From Prevotella dentasini JCM 15908 (lineage in GTDB: Bacteria; Bacteroidota; Bacteroidia; Bacteroidales; Bacteroidaceae): 64,000 bases of DNA. The position numbers and the translations under genes were made by a program. Below the pieces are notes generated by a model. That model worked only from the letters and a program-made list of their open reading frames with translations, was not told where the DNA came from and did no database searches. The stretch lies in NCBI RefSeq assembly GCF_000614065.1, contig NZ_BAKG01000017.1, forward strand, positions 1 to 64,000, written 5' to 3'. Shown piece by piece: positions 20,978-30,323 of this stretch; positions within the stretch are counted from its first letter, which is position 1; every line of letters starts with the position of its first letter.

Positions 20978-21214
20978 CGTGAACATTGCTCCCACACCGC
21001 CTTCGGGCTGTGCTATCTTCGTTGCCACGGCGTTGAGGGTCGGGTTCTGTAGCCGGGTGTAGAAGTGGCCGGTCCTCTTCAGACCGAAGAGCATGGCTAT
21101 CTCTTCGGAACATTCATACTTGAAGGTAATGCTCTTAACGATGGACGGCTCTACAGGCTCACCGTTTTTGGCCTTCCATCCTCCGCGGACGCAGAGGGTA
21201 GAAGGCCTTAACTG
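20978..21214 (-). pseudogene. metY-like remnant (O-acetylhomoserine sulfhydrylase N-terminus)
   Basis: About 79 codons on the minus strand read STLCVRGGW, then AKNGEPVEPSIV, TFKYECSEEIAMLF, GHFYTRLQNPT and ATKIAQPEGGVGAMFT. This is the N-terminal part of the Cys/Met-metabolism PLP enzyme family; a complete enzyme is about 430 residues with its PLP lysine far downstream. There is no in-frame ATG, and a stop lies just before the first codon. At the 3' side the homology ends exactly where half of a family A repeat begins, so the rest of the gene is deleted. It must be non-functional. The region 21215-21356 shows nothing further. Confidence 0.72.
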
Positions 21215-21356
21215 TTATATAATGGATTTTTTATGACCTGCTCCTAAACTCTTTCCCAGTAGGGAGATACAACATGCACGCCCGGCAAAGGACAAGCCGG
21301 GAAAGAGCGGAGAGGGGTGTGATTGATAGTGAATAATTCAGTATCGGGAGCAGACC

Positions 21357-22517
21357 TTACACTTCTACCGCCTCGGTGTTGGGCACTTCGCGTTCGCGGA
21401 GCATCTGATCGAGACTCTTGAAGGTATAGGCTGCCTTGTCCTTGACGTAGTTGGTGGCAAATCGGTTGCGCAGGTCGATGAGCTTCTGCATGGCCTCCGG
21501 ATAAGTCTCGGCGGTGATGCGGTCGGCCATCTGCTTGGCATTGACGGGCGTAAAGTCGAAGTATTGGATGAGCATCTGCTGGAACTGGCGGCGTTGCATC
21601 TCGTTCATCTGCTCCAGCTGTGCGTTCATCTTGTCCTTGGCGCGGTGAATGATGAATACCAACTCGTCGGGTTCGCCTCCCCGCTGTCCGTGGTCGTACT
21701 TCTTGTCGTAGTCGAAGTAGCAGTCGCAGAAGCCCTTGTCGGCAAGCTCCTGCAGCTCCTGCTTGGCAGGGTCGAGTACGCGCCGGCAGAAGTCGGAGAA
21801 CTTCTTGTAGTTGTTTTCCAGCCGGAGCATCTTGCGGAACTCCACGGTCTTGATGACGGTCTTGCCCTTGTCAATCCACGACTCTATGAACATGTATATG
21901 CGCTGGGTGTACCTGTTCTTGCAGGCGAAGACTATCTGCTTGCCGAGACGGTGGTAGCCGAAGTCCAAGGATACCAGCCGCTCGGCTACGGTATGGTCGA
22001 GCTTGAGGATGGCATACTTGTTATAGGACCGGTCTTCGGGTATATAGACGTCGCAGAGGTTGGTTGCCTTGGTGTATTTCCGGCCCTCGGCGGTCTTGTA
22101 GGGAATCTCTACGGGGATGGAGGCCAGCATCTTCAGCGAGGTGCGGAGCTGCGGATAGTGGTTCGGGTCGACACCAAGCTCCTTGAAAGGCAGCTTGATG
22201 GGCATGCGGCCGTCCTCGTCAAGCTCGTTGGTACGGAAGATGTCGAGCTGCGTGCTCCGCTTGTTGTTGAGGATTCCGTGCAGGATGGACTGGAGGCTTT
22301 CGACGATGGAGACGAGTATCCGCACCTGAATGAGCGAATAGTCGTGGCGCATCATCGTTACGGCGATGGGCTGCAGGAGCCACGTCTCCTCCTCTATGGG
22401 GATGAGGTCGCCCGAGATGCCTCGCTTGACGGGGGCTTTCTGCGCCTTCGCACCTTTCTTGCGGACCGGCTTCCGTGCCGCGGACGTCGTTTTATTATCG
22501 GTTTCTGTCTTTGCCAT
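21357..22517 (-). CDS. RepB-like (Rep_3 superfamily) replication initiator protein
   Basis: A 386-residue protein resembling initiator RepB/RepE proteins of plasmids: a basic N-terminus (ARKPVRKKGAKAQK), then two winged-helix-like segments (VRILVSIVESLQSILHG; YTQRIYMFIESWIDKGKTV). Plasmid family members bind iterons to start replication. No iterons, parA or mobilisation genes lie nearby, so it is not evidence of an integrated plasmid; a chromosomally conserved role is possible but unproven. I start at 22517 (MAKTETDN) because the longer frame from 22541 overlaps the -7 box. Confidence 0.75.
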   Translation of the reverse strand: MAKTETDNKTTSAARKPVRKKGAKAQKAPVKRGISGDLIPIEEETWLLQPIAVTMMRHDYSLIQVRILVSIVESLQSILHGILNNKRSTQLDIFRTNELDEDGRMPIKLPFKELGVDPNHYPQLRTSLKMLASIPVEIPYKTAEGRKYTKATNLCDVYIPEDRSYNKYAILKLDHTVAERLVSLDFGYHRLGKQIVFACKNRYTQRIYMFIESWIDKGKTVIKTVEFRKMLRLENNYKKFSDFCRRVLDPAKQELQELADKGFCDCYFDYDKKYDHGQRGGEPDELVFIIHRAKDKMNAQLEQMNEMQRRQFQQMLIQYFDFTPVNAKQMADRITAETYPEAMQKLIDLRNRFATNYVKDKAAYTFKSLDQMLREREVPNTEAVEV

Positions 22518-22538
22518 AATGATAAAGCGTATAGGCGA

Positions 22539-22546
22539 CAAAGATA
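22539..22546 (-). promoter_or_regulatory. Promoter -7 box TATCTTTG of the RepB-like gene
   Basis: Minus-strand TATCTTTG, 22 nt upstream of the chosen ATG, implying a very short leader. Confidence 0.6.
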
Positions 22547-22600
22547 CGGAAAGTTTTCGACAATGAGGAATTTTGTGTTTCTATTTTTCTGTTTTTCATC

Positions 22601-22640
22601 AACGAAAACGCCTGCCGCCCTCGGGAAAGGACGGCAGGCG
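22601..22640 (-). terminator. Rubredoxin terminator
   Basis: Nine-bp stem (22609-22617 with 22632-22640), followed on the minus strand by GTTTTCGTT. It lies about 57 bp past the rubredoxin stop. Confidence 0.7.
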
Positions 22641-22696
22641 CATGATGTTATAGCCTTCCGATGGCCGCTGCCATGCCGGCGGTGACCGATGGATGA

Positions 22697-22861
22697 TTAT
22701 TCCTCAACGGGGCTGAAGTCTTCCTTCGTAACGCCGCACTCGGGGCAAACCCAGTCTTCGGGAATATCTTCAAAAGCCGTTCCCGGCTCGATGCCGCCAT
22801 CAGGGTCGCCTACTGCCGGGTCGTAAATCCAGCCACAAACATCGCAAACATACTTCTTCAT
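22697..22861 (-). CDS. rub: Rubredoxin
   Basis: A 54-residue one-iron electron carrier. The two Cys knuckles [12 protein letters not shown] and [13 protein letters not shown], plus the [20 protein letters not shown] core, are textbook rubredoxin and the length is exact. It accepts electrons from NAD(P)H:rubredoxin oxidoreductases and passes them to oxygen- or peroxide-detoxifying enzymes. It has its own promoter and terminator. The gene is easy to miss because of its size. Confidence 0.96.
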   Translation of the reverse strand: MKKYVCDVCGWIYDPAVGDPDGGIEPGTAFEDIPEDWVCPECGVTKEDFSPVEE

Positions 22862-22956
22862 AATGTCTTTGTTTTAATTTATTAGTAAATAAGGGGTGTT
22901 ATCGCCTTGTTGGTTCTAACGTTTCAGGATGGGATTCTCTTTTCCCAATCCGATTG

Positions 22957-22964
22957 CAAAGATA
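22957..22964 (-). promoter_or_regulatory. Rubredoxin promoter, -7 box TATCTTTG
   Basis: Minus-strand TATCTTTG, 96 bp upstream of the rubredoxin ATG. Confidence 0.55.
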
Positions 22965-23052
22965 AAACTATCTGTTGATGTTTCGGGTATCAATTGTGGT
23001 TTTTTGCGATTAAAGTATGTTAAATGGCCGGTGCTTGGGCAACGGAACAGCC

Positions 23053-24312
23053 TTATCGCGTGATTGTAACGGCCGGCCGGTGGTCGCTGCTGAACGTGAA
23101 CGAGTGGCCGGATTCCTCCAGATGGCGGACGTGGAAGTAACGTTCGGGCAGGCTGTCCTGCCGCCCGTCCATGGCAGTGAGGCGGTATCCGGTGCGGAGT
23201 CCGGCAGCGTATGCCGACGACCGGGGCCAGACGTTGGTAACGAGGCAGGTGCTGTCGGCTATCTGTAGGAAGTATTCGTAATGGGGAAAGGCGGGGAGGA
23301 TGCTGCGGCAGGCCTGCTGCTTCCTTGCGATACGGCTGTCGGCAGGCTTGTAGGGGGCGTAAGGCTGGAGGCGCAGCGTGTGATTGGAGTAGTCGAGAAC
23401 GACGGAAGCATAGTCGAGCAGTTCACTGCCGATGCGCGAACGTGTGGCATTTGCCGTGTAGGCATAGATGTCCTCGAAGACGAGACGGCCGAGGGAGAAG
23501 GCTTCGAGACGGTAGAGAAACAGCTCAGAAAGCCCGGAACTGCCGAAGATTCCCGAGGAATTGCTGCCGACGGAGCGGTCGACGGTCTGCCGGAGCACGT
23601 CTTTCGGCATGTTGCGGTGTGCCTTTATCTGACTGACAATGTCGTTTCCGATGAGCAGGAAGGGCGCGCTGCCCGTGTCGAAGATGGCTTTCGTGCCAAT
23701 TCCCTTGAAGGGAGAAATGTAGACGGAGGGGCAGAGAGACCTCGGGGTGAAGGGAATGACGATGCCCGGCTCGTTTTGGAACATGCCGGGATGGTCAGTT
23801 ACGATGATGCACTGGTTCCTCATGTCCATCTTCACGGCCTTTCCGCCAGCGAGAAAATCCATGCCGATGCAGCCGTCTATGCCTGCCGCGTTTATCATAA
23901 GGTCTGCCACAATCCCGAAGGGGGAGGTAATGGCGATGGAGTCGCGGATGATTTGCCGGCCTATCTGCATCTCCGGAATACGGCAGGTGAGCACTTTGCT
24001 GACCTGTCCGTTTACATCAGCGGCTTCAAGCCACCGCTGCGGAACCACGTCGAAGCGTCGGAAGTCGAAGAGCAGGGTGTGCGTGCACCCTGTATCGAAG
24101 ACGAAGGTGGCGGCTTTCTGCCCGATTCGCACGGGGACGAGGATGCGGTGGCCGACAAAACGGACGGGAATGGTGTCGGCAATCGCGCTCCGAGGTCCGG
24201 TGGAGGAGAATCCGGGAAGCGCGAGGACAAAAAGGAGGCAAACAAGAAAGGCGCGAGTCGCCCTATGAACTCGCGCTGAAGGTGTGGCGGATGATAGGTG
24301 TTTCTTTGTCAT
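23053..24312 (-). CDS. Secreted retropepsin-like aspartyl protease with two DTG motifs
   Basis: A 419-residue exported protein. A hydrophobic segment (AFLVCLLFVLALPGF, residues 20-35) serves as signal peptide or anchor. Two aspartyl-protease-like lobes follow: FDTGCTHTLL near residue 78 and FDTGSAPFLL near residue 208, each an hydrophobic-D-T-G active-site motif. The C-terminal 120 residues (SAYAAGLRTGYRLTAMDG) look like a PDZ domain. Similar proteins are widespread in Bacteroidetes with unknown substrates. The start at 24312 is the Met nearest the signal peptide; a family C palindrome lies just upstream. Confidence 0.85.
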   Translation of the reverse strand: MTKKHLSSATPSARVHRATRAFLVCLLFVLALPGFSSTGPRSAIADTIPVRFVGHRILVPVRIGQKAATFVFDTGCTHTLLFDFRRFDVVPQRWLEAADVNGQVSKVLTCRIPEMQIGRQIIRDSIAITSPFGIVADLMINAAGIDGCIGMDFLAGGKAVKMDMRNQCIIVTDHPGMFQNEPGIVIPFTPRSLCPSVYISPFKGIGTKAIFDTGSAPFLLIGNDIVSQIKAHRNMPKDVLRQTVDRSVGSNSSGIFGSSGLSELFLYRLEAFSLGRLVFEDIYAYTANATRSRIGSELLDYASVVLDYSNHTLRLQPYAPYKPADSRIARKQQACRSILPAFPHYEYFLQIADSTCLVTNVWPRSSAYAAGLRTGYRLTAMDGRQDSLPERYFHVRHLEESGHSFTFSSDHRPAVTITR

Positions 24313-24329
24313 AAGCAATGGGGAAACGT

Positions 24330-24373
24330 CCCCTGCCAGCCCTCCCGAAGGAAGAAGGAAGCATCTCGGGGGA
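24330..24373 (-). repeat. Family C palindrome upstream of the aspartyl protease
   Basis: The minus strand reads CCCCCGAG...CTTCCTTCGGGAGGG then CTGGCAGGGG, ending about 18 nt before the ATG at 24312. The interval 24313-24523 has no other feature. Confidence 0.5.
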
Positions 24374-24523
24374 ACTCCTGTCCTGTCTTTGGCGTCGGAA
24401 TCATGGGCTTGCAGCAAAGCCGCAGCACACAAAACGGAGGCGGAGAAGCCGCAGGGACGTCCCGGTGCTGCCCTTCTCCTTCTTCGGAAAAGCACCGGGG
24501 AAAAGACAATATAGGGACAGGGC

Positions 24524-25118
24524 TTACAGCACCTCGTCCACTTTCTTGTCGTATTTGTCGGCAGGAATCTCGTCGAGCTTTTGGAAATCGAAGCAGATAC
24601 CGAGCTTGTAAGCCTGTGGAATATTGGGCAGGAAGCGGTCGTAGTAGCCCTTTCCGCGTCCGAGGCGGTTGCGGTGGGAATCGAACGACATGCCGGGGAC
24701 GAGCGCAAACTCTATCTGCGCAAAGTCGGTAAAGGGTTCTCCCGACGGCTCAAGGATGCCGAAGGAACTTATACTGAGGTCGTCCGGCCCAGTATAGCGG
24801 CGTATTTCCATCTCGGTATCGCTCACGACGACTGGCAGCAGGACGGTCTTGCCCTCTGCAACTGCCTGCGCCACGAAGTCGTGGGTATAGACCTCGTCGG
24901 GCAGAGAGTGGTAAAGCAGGACAGTCGTCGCCTGCCGGTAGCGTGGATGAGCCGCAAGGCGTTTGAGAATGGGCTGCGAAAGTGCAATCAGCATCGGGGG
25001 TGAACTGCTTCTTGCGCGCTCTGATTTCGCGGCGGAGGGAAGACTTGGAGAGCTGCCCTCCGTCTGACGGCTTCTCCCCGAGAGACTGGGGAGAAGATTG
25101 TTCTGTGGATGGATTCAT
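24524..25118 (-). CDS. 5-formyltetrahydrofolate cyclo-ligase, one frame break
   Basis: Folate enzyme (MTHFS) converting 5-formyl-THF to 5,10-methenyl-THF with ATP, about 198 residues. SLRREIRARKKQF is the family start; the C-terminus carries LVPGMSFDSHRNRLGRGKGYYDRFL, the substrate/ATP signature (longest part LGRGKGYYDRF). The frame breaks near 24996 between RARKKQFTP and MLIALSQPIL; 595 nt is one over, consistent with an extra C in a C5 run. The first 25 residues (with SSPQSLGEKPSDGG) derive from a family C palindrome; relatives begin a few residues before SLRREIR. Confidence 0.88.
25071..25097 (-). repeat. Family C palindrome inside cyclo-ligase N-terminus
   Basis: The minus strand reads CTTCTCCCC-AGTCTCT-CGGGGAGAAG, a near-perfect inverted repeat, translated as SSPQSLGEKP. 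Another small stem (GCCGTC...GACGGAGGGC) abuts it. Confidence 0.7.
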
Positions 25119-25150
25119 ATATAGATAGGTGATGATAGCAATGTTACGCT

Positions 25151-25310
25151 TCGGACTCTCCCCCAAGGAGGAGGGGCTGCCCGGCGGAAGCCCTGCTAGC
25201 CAAGGCGACAGCCCTGTCGCCAGATGCACAGCGGCAAGGACAACGGCAGAGTTTAGTCCGCAAGAGACGGCGCAAGACCTGCATCCCTCTCTCTCGAAGA
25301 GGGACAGGAC
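25151..25310 (-). repeat. Family C-like palindromes between S41 peptidase and cyclo-ligase
   Basis: Two further copies: 25151-25183 (TCTCCCCCAAGGAGGAGGGG) and 25284-25310 (CCCTCTCTCTCGAAGAGGG). They occupy the approximately 200-bp gap upstream of the cyclo-ligase; nothing coding is seen there. Confidence 0.45.
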
Positions 25311-25326
25311 GGGCGGCCACAAGGCA

Positions 25327-26939
25327 TCAGCGGCGGAGGAGCGGCCGTCCGAACGCCTCGACAGCCGCCTTTATGTCGGGGTCTCTTTGGTTAAGATACT
25401 GGTTCCACGCCTGTTCGTCGAGGATATTGTAGACAATCCGGCTGTTGATATAGTTCTCGAGCAGGGCATGCGAACGGATGATGAGGTTGTTGCGGCGGCG
25501 CAGTCCGAACCGCTCTGCGTAGTTGGCGAAGTCGTCTACGAGGTTTCTCCCACTGAGATAATCGGACAGCGGCTTCATCTCGGTGAACTTACTCAGCCGC
25601 GGACGGTTCTCATCGGTGTACTTATAGGCGTACTGAAGTATCAGCCACTCATGGCTGCCTGCTTATAATAAGAGGTAACGGCAGAGGTATCTTCGGGTAC
25701 AAACACGTCGGGAGTAATGCCGCCGCCGCCGTAGACGGTGCGTCCGCCGACCGTGTGGTAGGCAGGGCCGGTGTGCTTGATGCTGTCCTGCGAGAAGAGT
25801 TCGCCGTGCTGATAGCGCGAGAGGATGTCCTGCTCGTAGTCGGCATCGCCGCCCAGCGTATAGGGCTTCTGTATGCAACGGCCCGAGGGCGTATAGTAGC
25901 GTGCTATGGTCAGCCGTATCATGCTTCCGTCGGGGAATCCTATCTGCTGCTGCACAAGTCCCTTGCCGAACGAACGCCGGCCGACGATGGTGGCGCGGTC
26001 GTTGTCCTGCATGGCCCCTGCAAAGATTTCGGAGGCCGAGGCAGACCCCTCGTTGATGAGGACGACGAGCGGAATGTGCTGATAGCTGCCCTTTCCGTTG
26101 GTGTGGTATTCGTCGCGCGGACTCTTGCGGCCCTCGGTGTAGACGATGAGACGGTCCTTGGGCAGGAACTCGTTGGCCATCTGCACTGCCCGGTCGAGCA
26201 GTCCGCCGGTATTATCGCGGAGGTCTATGACGAGCTTGTCGGCCCCGCGGATGGTCAGCTGCTGAAGAGAGGCGAGCATTTCCACGTAAGTCTTCTCGCC
26301 GAAGTTCTTGATGCGGATATATCCCACCGAGTCGTTGAGCATATAGGTAGCGGAAATGCTCTTCATCGGAATGTCGCCGCGGACAACCGTGAAGTGCTTG
26401 ACGGCCTTCTCGCCATAGCGTCTGACGCCGATGCGCACCTTGGAATCCTTCGGTCCTTTCAGCCTCCGCTTGGCCTCGTCGTCGGTAACTATCTTGCCCA
26501 CAAACGGCTTCCCGTCTATGAGGACTATCTTGTCTCCTGCAAGGATTCCGGCCTTCTCGGCAGGCCCGCCCTTGATGACGTTCTGCACATGGATGGTATC
26601 CTGCCGGATGGTGAACTCAATGCCCACGCCCGAGAACGACCCTTTCAGCTCGTCGGTAGCCTTTGCCACATCCTTTGCCGAGATGTAGACGGAGTGCGGG
26701 TCGAGTTCGGCAAGTATCTGGGGAATGGCCTTTTCCACGAGGTCGTTGATGTTTACGGAGTCGACATACTGGTCGTCGATGATGTGGAGAAGGTTGCTCA
26801 GCCTGCTGCTTCCGCTGTTGATGATGTTCAGGCGGTTGCCGGAGAAGTGGCTGGTGTAGAAAGACCCGATGACGATGCCTGCTGCCACGCAGAGAGCCAG
26901 CCAAAGCGGCATGAAGCGGTTGTTTTTGTTTTGACTCAT
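25327..26939 (-). CDS. S41 C-terminal processing peptidase, one-base frame break
   Basis: Periplasmic Ctp-type serine protease, about 537 residues repaired. An N-terminal anchor (FMPLWLALCVAAGIVIGSF) is followed by a PDZ domain (GPAEKAGILAGDKIVLIDGK) and the S41 domain with the catalytic Ser in INEGSASASEIFAGAMQDN and Lys in GRRSFGKGLVQQ. A base is missing near 25643: after YYKQAAMSG the next frame continues LILQYAYKYTDENRPRL and runs to 25327, so the small downstream ORF is really its C-terminus. The start at 26939 fits the anchor; two family C palindromes fill the leader. Confidence 0.93.
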
Positions 26940-26943
26940 ATAG

Positions 26944-27011
26944 GCCTCACCCCGGCTCTCCCGAAAGAAGGAGGAAGAATGTCTCCTCCTGCTCCTCCGA
27001 AGGGGAGAGAG
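26944..27011 (-). repeat. Two family C palindromes upstream of S41 peptidase
   Basis: On the minus strand CTCTCCCCTTCGGAGG is followed by CTCCTTCTTTCGGGAGAG and CCGGGGTGAGG, ending about 5 nt before the ATG at 26939. Confidence 0.65.
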
Positions 27012-27114
27012 CACGTATAGGGTGCTCGCTGTTTTACTTGTTATACATTTATATTATGATGCCTGTCGGTTGAAACATGTTCTGAACACGGTGAAGACCC
27101 CCTGCCTGTCTGCC

Positions 27115-27627
27115 TTACTCCCTTCTCCCTTCGGGGGAAGCAGGCGTGCAGGGGTCGGGAATGGGCATATACTCTACCCTGACGCCTGCCCTCCGCAGGA
27201 GGTCTATGCCGTCGGTAAGCCGGTATTGGTCAGCATAGACGACGCGGCTGATGCCCGACTGGATGATGAGCTTGGCACACTCTATGCAGGGCGAGGCCGT
27301 AACGTAGAGCGTAGAGCCGTCGCTGTTGTTGCCGCTGCGGGCGAGCTTGGTGATGGCGTTGGCCTCGGCGTGGAGCACGTAGGGCTTGGTGATGCCGTTG
27401 TCGTCCTCGCAGACATTCTCGAATCCGGAGGGCGTGCCGTTGTATCCGTCGCTGATTATCATCTTGTCCTTGACGACCAGCGCACCCACCTGACGACGCG
27501 TGCAGTAGGAGTTCTCCGCCCAGATGCGTGCCATGCGCAGGTAGCGCAGGTCGACGGCGGACAGCCGGCCGGGCTTCTCTCCCACGGAGAGGGGAGGGGT
27601 CGGCCCTGTTGGATGGTTTTCTTTCAT
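27115..27627 (-). CDS. dCMP deaminase (ComEB-like)
   Basis: Zinc deaminase of 170 residues converting dCMP to dUMP for thymidylate synthesis. Zn ligands and catalytic residues are in VLHAEANAI (H, E) and ASPCIECAKL (PCxxC). DLRYLRMARIWAENSYCTRR is the usual start of the conserved domain. The preceding 25 residues (with GPTPPLSVGEKPGR) are translated from a family C palindrome and look like an insertion; I start at 27627 (MKENHPTG) as the only nearby ATG. The C-terminus (CTPASPEGRRE) also runs into a C-like palindrome at 27117-27143. Confidence 0.9.
   Translation of the reverse strand: MKENHPTGPTPPLSVGEKPGRLSAVDLRYLRMARIWAENSYCTRRQVGALVVKDKMIISDGYNGTPSGFENVCEDDNGITKPYVLHAEANAITKLARSGNNSDGSTLYVTASPCIECAKLIIQSGISRVVYADQYRLTDGIDLLRRAGVRVEYMPIPDPCTPASPEGRRE
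27566..27605 (-). repeat. Family C palindrome inside dCMP deaminase N-terminus
   Basis: The minus strand reads CCCCTCCCCTCTCC-GT-GGGAGAGAAGCCCGG, translated as TPPLSVGEKPG, nearly the same peptide as in the cyclo-ligase (SLGEKP). Confidence 0.7.
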
Positions 27628-27701
27628 ATTCCTGTTGGATGTTATGGGGAGGACTGCAATATGGTTGCAGCGCACTGAACCAAGAGCTTCCTCCGTCCTG
27701 C

Positions 27702-29798
27702 CTACCGTGTGTGGGACGGGGGAACGGCTATCCCGTTGCGCTCGAGCAGCGCATCAATGGTAGGCTCCTGTCCGCGGAAACGCTTGTAGAGCGTCATGGG
27801 GTGTTCCGTGCCGCCGCGCGAGAGGATGTTGTCGCGGAACGACTGTGCCGTCGCGCGGTCGAAGATGCCGTTTCGCCTGAAGACGCTGAAGGCATCGGCA
27901 TCGAGCACCTCCGCCCACTTGTAGCTGTAGTAGCCTGCCGCATAGCCGCCTGCCATGATGTGGGAGAACTGTACGGTCATGCACGTGTCGGGGAGCTGCT
28001 TGCCTACGATGGCCTTCTCCCACGCCTGCTTCTCGAAGGGGATGATGTCGGACGTGAACTCCTCGCGCCGGGTATAGTAGGCCATGTCGAGAAGCCCGAA
28101 GCTGACCTGCCGCAGACAGGCGGAGGCAGCGTTGAAATTGCGCGAGGCGACTATCTTGTCTATCAGCTCGTCGGGCATCGGCTCGCCGGTCTGGTAATGG
28201 AAGGCGAAGGTACGGAGGAATTCCTTCTCGACGGCATAGTTCTCCATGAACTGCGAGGGCAGCTCTACGAAGTCCCACCATACGTTCGTACCCGAGAGAC
28301 TCTCGAAACGGGTATTGGCAAACATGCCGTGGAGCGAGTGGCCGAACTCGTGGAGGAACGTCTCCACCTCGCCCAGACGCAGCAGGGCCGGCTTGTCGGC
28401 GGTAGGCTTGGAGAGGTTCATCACGAGCGAGGCATGGGGGCGCACGTTCGTCCCGTCGCGCTCAATCCACTGCCCCTGAAACTCCGTCATCCAAGCTCCG
28501 TCGCGCTTGCCCTTGCGGGGGTGGAAGTCGACGTAGAGCACGGCCAGATAGCTGCCGTCGCGGTCGTAGACCTCGAACGGCTTCACGTCGATGGTAGACG
28601 GGTATGGCGTCGTTCTCCTTGAATGTAATGCCGTAAAGCCTTGTTGCCAAGCCGAATACGCCCTTTATGACGTTGTTCAGTTCAAGATAGGGGCGCAGTT
28701 CCTCGGGGTCGAAGTCGTACTGGCGCAGCTTCAGCTTGTGGGCGTAGAAAGCCGAATCCCACGGCATGAGGATGAAGTCGTCGCCCTCCGCCTCGCGCGC
28801 GATGCTCTTTACGGCCTCCAGCTCCTTTTCGGCAGTGGGGCGGTAGGCGGCGATGAGGTCGTCGAGCAGCTTGTAGACATTCTCCACGCTGGTGGCCATG
28901 CGGTGCTTCATCACGTAGTCGGCAAAGGTGTCGTAGCCGAGCAGCTGCGCCATTTCGCGGCGGAGATTGACAAGACGCTGGCAGATGCGCAGGTTGTTCT
29001 CGTCGTTCTCCTTGATGCAGAGCGTGTTCCGCGCCATGTAGAGCTGCTGGCGGAGGTCGCGGCGCGTAGAGTAGGTGAGGAACGGCCCGTAGCTCGGTGC
29101 GTCGAGGGTGAACACCCATCCGTCGAGCTTGCGCTCCTCGGCAGCCTGCCGGGCGGCCTCGCGTGCCGTGTCGGGCAGTCCGTCGAGGTCGGCCTCGTCG
29201 GTCAGGTGGAGGGTGAAGGCCTTTGTCTCCTTCAGCAGGTTCTGCGAGAATTGCAGCGACAGCATGGAGGCTTCCTCGGTCAGCTTGCGCAGGCGTTCCT
29301 TGTCGTCGTCGGACAGGAGCGCACCGCTGCGCACGAAGCCGTCGTAGCTGTCTTCGAGCAGGCGCGCCTCCTCGGGCGTCAGTTCGCGGTGATGGTCGTA
29401 CACGGCTTGATGCGCCGGAAGAGGCGCGGATTGAGGCTGATGTCGTTGCCGTGCTGCGTCAGAATCGGACTCATCTTCTGTGCCAGTGCCTCCATCTCGT
29501 CGTTGGTCTCCGCGCTGAGCATGTTGAAGAAGACGCTCGAGACGCGGCTCAGGAGGTCGTAGTAGTGCTTCCGTCCCTTCACCTCGTCTTCGCGGATGAG
29601 CGTATTGTCGAAAGTAGGCTCTTCGGGGTCGTTGATGGTCTTGTCTACCTGCTCGTTCTCACGGCGTATTCCCTCCATGAACGCCTCCTCGTAGTCGGCA
29701 AGGGTGATTCGGTCGAATGGCACGGTGTCGTGCGGAGTGCCATACGGTTGCAGGAAGGGATTCACGTGGACTTCCTTCTCGGTATTGTTTTCTGCCAT
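27702..29798 (-). CDS. dcp: M3 family oligopeptidase (peptidyl-dipeptidase Dcp type), two frame breaks
   Basis: Zinc metallopeptidase of about 699 residues degrading short peptides. The active site HEFGHSLHGM (HExxH) and downstream WDFVELPSQFMENY are intact. Two breaks split the gene: near 29405 one base is missing between LFRRIK and VYDHHRELTPEE; near 28590 between DAIPVYH and DVKPFEVYDRDG two bases are missing (or one extra). Total length is divisible by three, consistent with -1 and -2. There is no signal peptide in the apparent N-terminus (MAENNTEKEVHVNPF), so it is probably cytoplasmic. It has its own promoter. Confidence 0.92.
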
Positions 29799-29832
29799 TT
29801 TGCGTTGCTTTCTCTATAATAATAACGTGTTA

Positions 29833-29840
29833 CAAAGTTA
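29833..29840 (-). promoter_or_regulatory. Promoter -7 box TAACTTTG of the M3 peptidase
   Basis: Minus-strand TAACTTTG, 35 bp upstream of the ATG. Confidence 0.6.
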
Positions 29841-29992
29841 CGGAAAAGAAATGTAACAGCAAGAAAAAATAATGTTTTTAACAAAAACAGGGGGAGAAGG
29901 ATGGGGTGGGGCGGTGTGATGAAAGAACGGGAAAGGCGGTTGCAAAGATGGATAGACAGGCATTGATTTTCAGCGAGTTATGCAGATGTAGT

Positions 29993-30244
29993 GAAAGTGC
30001 CGCTTTCACCATGCGAACAAGCCCGTTTCGCAGTGCGAAAGTGCCGTTTCCGATTTATGAAAGTATCGTTCCCGATTTGCGAAAGTGTGTTTTCCGATTT
30101 CCTGCAACGGCAGAATGAATATGCCGCTGCCGGATTTTTAGTGGTCCGTTGTCAATGGCCGGCGAATCACACGCAACCTGTAGGGACAGGCCCTGTGCCT
30201 GTCCGCCACACTCGCATCGGACAGACACGCGGTCTGTCCCTACA
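29993..30244 (-). repeat. Repeat locus 5: B cluster and one A module
   Basis: Family B arms (GAAAGTGCC, GCTTTCAC and variants) spread over about 29993-30090, the most degenerate B cluster, followed by a complete reverse A copy at 30179-30244. The locus lies on the 3' side of the gene at 30324-30869. The stretch 29841-29990 shows nothing recognisable. Confidence 0.85.
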
Positions 30245-30323
30245 TTTCCGATTGCCGCAAACAGGGGATTTGTGGCCGGAATCTGTTTGCGCTGTGCGTT
30301 CAGCTCCCTGTCTCCCCTTGCCT

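Noticed and set aside
21357..22700. Integrated plasmid or origin with iterons
   Set aside because: No iteron array, partition, mobilisation or toxin-antitoxin genes around the RepB-like gene.
25327..25578. Separate 83-aa gene after the S41 peptidase
   Set aside because: It is the C-terminal end of the peptidase displaced by a one-base deletion near 25643.
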